NCBI RefSeq assembly: GCF_034479615.1
Contig: NZ_CP140255.1
Coordinates: forward strand, 558,001 to 622,000
DNA length: 64,000 nucleotides
DNA from: Vreelandella neptunia
GTDB taxonomy: Bacteria > Pseudomonadota > Gammaproteobacteria > Pseudomonadales > Halomonadaceae
Direction: 5' to 3'
This document shows, one piece after another, positions 61,723-64,000 of this stretch. Each line of letters opens with the position of its first letter. The first letter of the stretch is position 1. The translations under genes were made by a program, and so were the position numbers. The notes beneath the pieces are model-generated. The model saw only the letters and a list, made by a program, of their open reading frames with translations, had not been told where the DNA came from and ran no database searches.

Positions 61723-61765
61723 TAAATAATAACAATTCGGCATAAAATAAGACATTTATGCTGAA
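61723..61765. promoter_or_regulatory. Candidate CsiR operators in the csiR-TAXI control region
   Basis: Minus-strand TTGT-TATTA-TTTA (61723-61735) and ATGT-CTTAT-TTTA (61743-61755) are 20 bp apart and each one base off TTGT/ATGT-N5-TTTT. An 11-bp dyad with one mismatch (TTCGGCATAAA/TTTATGCTGAA, 61736-61765) overlaps them. They lie in the 360-bp gap between the csiR and TAXI starts, in which I see no gene. Confidence 0.45.
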
Positions 61766-62015
61766 TTTCATGATTTTAATAGTTTTGGCTATTCGATCTA
61801 ACTGCTGGGCGGTTACACCTTCTTAGGCACTCACGGCTGTAGAGGTAAAGGCGCTGCTGCGCTGATAACGCCTATTAGCATCTAACGCATAAGCCGTGCT
61901 AACTTCACTTCCACCGCTTCCGGTTCGTCGTGACGGCAGCCAGAAGCTGGGGCTTCAACACCTCCTTTTATCGTCAACCATACCTATAAGTCCAAGCAGG
62001 ACGGAGGAAATGCTC

Positions 62016-62987
62016 ATGAAAACTCTACGCTCTCTATACGCCACAGCCGCTGCCGCTTCTATGCTCGCGGTCGCGCTTCCAGCAAGCGCTCAACAACTCT
62101 CAATCGCGACTGGCGGTACCGGTGGCGTTTACTACCCTATCGGCGGTGGTTTTGCCGAAATGATCAACAACCATATCGAAGGCGCTCAGGCGACGGCTGA
62201 AGTGACCGGTGCCTCGGTTGAAAATATGGGGCTGATCATGCGCGGTGACGCGGATCTTGCCCTGGCTCTGGCCGATACGGTCTATCAGGCTTATACCGGC
62301 ACGGATGATTTTGAAGGCCGTCAGGTTGAGAACATCCGCGCGCTCGCCTCGGTTTATCCCAACGCGGTACAGCTGGTAACGCTGGCCGAGTCGGATATTG
62401 AATCGATTGCTGATCTAGCGGGCAAGCGTGTTTCCGTCGGTGCACCGGGTAGCGGCACCGAGCTCAATGCCCGTGCTCTGCTTGAAGCCAATGGTATTAG
62501 CTATAGCGATTTCACCCCCCAGCGCCTTAACTTCAACGAAACTGCAGATGCCATTCGCGACGGTGATATCGACGCCGGTTTCTGGAGCGTTGGGCCGCCC
62601 ACCAGCTCGATTCTCAACCTGGCAGCCACCCGTGATATTCGCCTGATTGGCCTGTCCGATGAAGAAGTGGCCAATGCTCGGGAAGAAGAAGAAGTCTTCG
62701 CACCTTACAAGCTTGCCGCCGGTATGTATGACGGTATGGACGAAGCCGTGCAGACCCTGGGTATTCCCAACGTCCTCGTCGTTAACTCTGACATGGACGA
62801 AGAGCTGGCTTATCAGTTGACTCAGCTACTGTTCGAAAACACCGACGAGCTGATTGCCGTTCACCCGGCGGCTAACGACACCACCATTGAGTTCACTATG
62901 GAGTCGACTCCTGTGCCGCTGCACCCCGGTGCGCTGCGTTATTTCGAAGAAGTTGGTGCTGAAATCCCGGATCGTCTGCGTCCTTAA
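62016..62987 (+). CDS. TAXI-family TRAP solute-binding protein
   Basis: 323-aa periplasmic receptor. The start at 62016 (MKTLRSLYATAAAASMLAVALPASAQQ) has GGAGG upstream and gives a signal peptide cut at about residue 26; a 40-codon in-frame extension is rejected. The diagnostic TAXI motif follows the signal (LSIATGGTGGVYYPIGGGFAEMIN), then VTGASVENMGLIMRGDADLALALADTVYQAY and VSVGAPGSGTELNAR. Ligands of the class include glutamate/glutamine and other dicarboxylates. First gene of a TRAP operon divergent from csiR. Confidence 0.92.
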   Translation: MKTLRSLYATAAAASMLAVALPASAQQLSIATGGTGGVYYPIGGGFAEMINNHIEGAQATAEVTGASVENMGLIMRGDADLALALADTVYQAYTGTDDFEGRQVENIRALASVYPNAVQLVTLAESDIESIADLAGKRVSVGAPGSGTELNARALLEANGISYSDFTPQRLNFNETADAIRDGDIDAGFWSVGPPTSSILNLAATRDIRLIGLSDEEVANAREEEEVFAPYKLAAGMYDGMDEAVQTLGIPNVLVVNSDMDEELAYQLTQLLFENTDELIAVHPAANDTTIEFTMESTPVPLHPGALRYFEEVGAEIPDRLRP

Positions 62988-63015
62988 TCGCTAACGTGCA
63001 TTGAAGGATATTGCC

Positions 63016-63528
63016 ATGCAGTGGCAGCAACGACTGATGGCACTACTGATTGCATGTTGTCCGTTCGCCGAAGTGGGGGCTTCCCCCGCTTCGGCGTCGG
63101 CGTTTATGCGCCTAGCGGTGGTGACCGAACAGGGCGACACGCTAGTGGATGAGGCAGTACCTGCTGGCGGTCGCTGGTGCATCAAGTGGCAACACTCCGT
63201 TGAACATTTCACGGTGCTGGACTGCTATCGTAATGTAGCGGGTGTCATGCAATTGGAGCGTAGCCATCAACCCGATTTCGCCGCAGGGCTTGGGCATATT
63301 TTTGGCCGCGGTGAGCAGGTATCAGACGGTGAAGGCGGTTATTGGATTAATGCCATTAACGAGCCTGTCACCAATAACCGTTATGTGTTGAGGGTAGGTT
63401 CACCGGCTGTTAATCATCGCGTGGTGTGGCCAGGCGGTGAGCATGCGCCAGTCAGCCTAAGTGAACACGCCGCTGGGCAACGCGTGACCATTCAGTTGAT
63501 AGACCCTCACGCATCCCCGCGTGAATAA
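63016..63528 (+). CDS. DUF1850-family protein
   Basis: 170 aa with an N-terminal hydrophobic signal (LMALLIACCPFAEVGASPASA) and the DUF1850 core: WCIKWQHSVEHFTVLDCYRN, FAAGLGHIFGRGE and VGSPAVNHRV. The start at 63016 has AAGGA upstream; a TTG at 63001 is less likely. This family is found almost only between TAXI binding-protein and fused permease genes, as here. Role unknown, likely an accessory exported protein of the transporter. Confidence 0.85.
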   Translation: MQWQQRLMALLIACCPFAEVGASPASASAFMRLAVVTEQGDTLVDEAVPAGGRWCIKWQHSVEHFTVLDCYRNVAGVMQLERSHQPDFAAGLGHIFGRGEQVSDGEGGYWINAINEPVTNNRYVLRVGSPAVNHRVVWPGGEHAPVSLSEHAAGQRVTIQLIDPHASPRE

Positions 63529-63560
63529 AAACGACATTAGTTAACGCTTCCGAGGACTTC

Positions 63561-64000
63561 ATGAGCGAATCCAATCAACCGTCGAGCGTGGTGCCGGGCG
63601 GTAATGTGATTCAACCCCGCATGGTGCTGTGGTCGATCACCATTGTGGCGGTGGGTCTTTCCCTGTTTCAGCTCTACTCTGCTGGCATTCAGCCCTTAGG
63701 GCTTTTTTATCAGCGCAGTATTCACCTGGCACTGATTATGGTGCTGGCATTTTTAATGTTTCCAGCCTTCGGCCCCACCCGCAAGCGTGGTGTATTGGGC
63801 TGGGGGCTTGATCTGCTGTTTTTCGCCGGGGCTATTCTCACCGGTGGTTACTTGGTACTCAACCTGGATGAGATTTTTAGCCGTGCAGGTTTTTGGAACA
63901 GTACCGATATTCTGGTCGCCTGTATTGCCACGGTGACGGTATTGGAAGCCAGCCGCCGCGCGGTAGGTTTTGGTATGACCGTCATTGGTCTATTGGCGAT
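63561..64000 (+). CDS. TAXI TRAP fused permease (4TM/12TM type), cut by window end
   Basis: ATG at 63561 opens a frame to the window end: MSESNQPSSVVPGGNVIQP is a cytosolic lead, then TM segments MVLWSITIVAVGLSLFQLYS, SIHLALIMVLAFLMFPAFG and LGWGLDLLFFAGAILTGGYL, and a segment leading into VACIATVTVLEASRRAVGFGMTVIGLLAI. This is the N-terminal part of the fused QM permease that partners TAXI binding proteins; full length would be about 650-850 aa. Confidence 0.9.
   Translation, partial: MSESNQPSSVVPGGNVIQPRMVLWSITIVAVGLSLFQLYSAGIQPLGLFYQRSIHLALIMVLAFLMFPAFGPTRKRGVLGWGLDLLFFAGAILTGGYLVLNLDEIFSRAGFWNSTDILVACIATVTVLEASRRAVGFGMTVIGLLA

Overview
The window looks like a chromosomal segment of a moderately GC-rich gammaproteobacterium of the Halomonas type. 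The evidence is the iscR-iscS, cysE, trmJ, suhB and queA-tgt-yajC-secD-secF order, Pseudomonas/Halomonas-like protein sequences, and many TRAP and ABC uptake systems beside amino-compound catabolism genes. This identification is inference; no rRNA is present.

Layout. (1) 1-10540 is housekeeping: iscS (cut by the window edge) and iscR, cysE, trmJ, a suhB homologue that has lost most catalytic metal ligands, the queA-tgt-yajC-secD-secF operon on the minus strand, and a tRNA-Leu(CAA). (2) 10649-30352 is a large catabolic block: a GT4 glycosyltransferase, an AraC regulator, ridA, an ornithine-cyclodeaminase-like gene, a DctPQM TRAP transporter, two histone-deacetylase-fold amidohydrolases and a class IV aminotransferase on the plus strand. 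Facing it on the minus strand are a peptide-type ABC transporter, an FAD-linked oxidase and a HisC-like aminotransferase. A GntR regulator and a third deacetylase-fold protein diverge from these. Together they suggest import, deacylation and transamination or oxidation of acylated amino compounds or polyamines; the substrate is unknown. (3) 30399-44965 is an accessory/defence region: a complete four-gene Wadjet/MksBEFG-type condensin-nuclease operon, an AT-rich stand-alone OLD-family ATPase/TOPRIM nuclease, a two-TM protein, RNase Z and an M15-like protein. A zone of broken genes follows (DsbA tail, methyltransferase head, SoxR without its HTH fused to an RNase Z tail), with an intact SoxR-type promoter, then a FrnE-like thioredoxin-fold protein and a CcdAB toxin-antitoxin pair. 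(4) 45065-58335 holds a secreted MetX-like hydrolase, a chemoreceptor, a UbiH/F-type monooxygenase, a sirtuin, selO, dinB, an alpha/beta hydrolase, a YkoF-like protein, gabT and an EAL + GGDEF pair. (5) 58364-64000 is a probable glutarate module: CoA-transferase, glutaryl-CoA dehydrogenase and a CsiR-like repressor, divergent from a TAXI-type TRAP transporter cut by the window end.

The most notable points are the MksB-E-F-G-ordered Wadjet-like operon beside an AT-rich OLD nuclease, the SoxR remnant facing an intact SoxR promoter, the two reciprocal gene-tail remnants of rnz and frnE, the suhB homologue with a dismantled active site, and candidate CsiR sites linking a TAXI transporter to glutarate catabolism.
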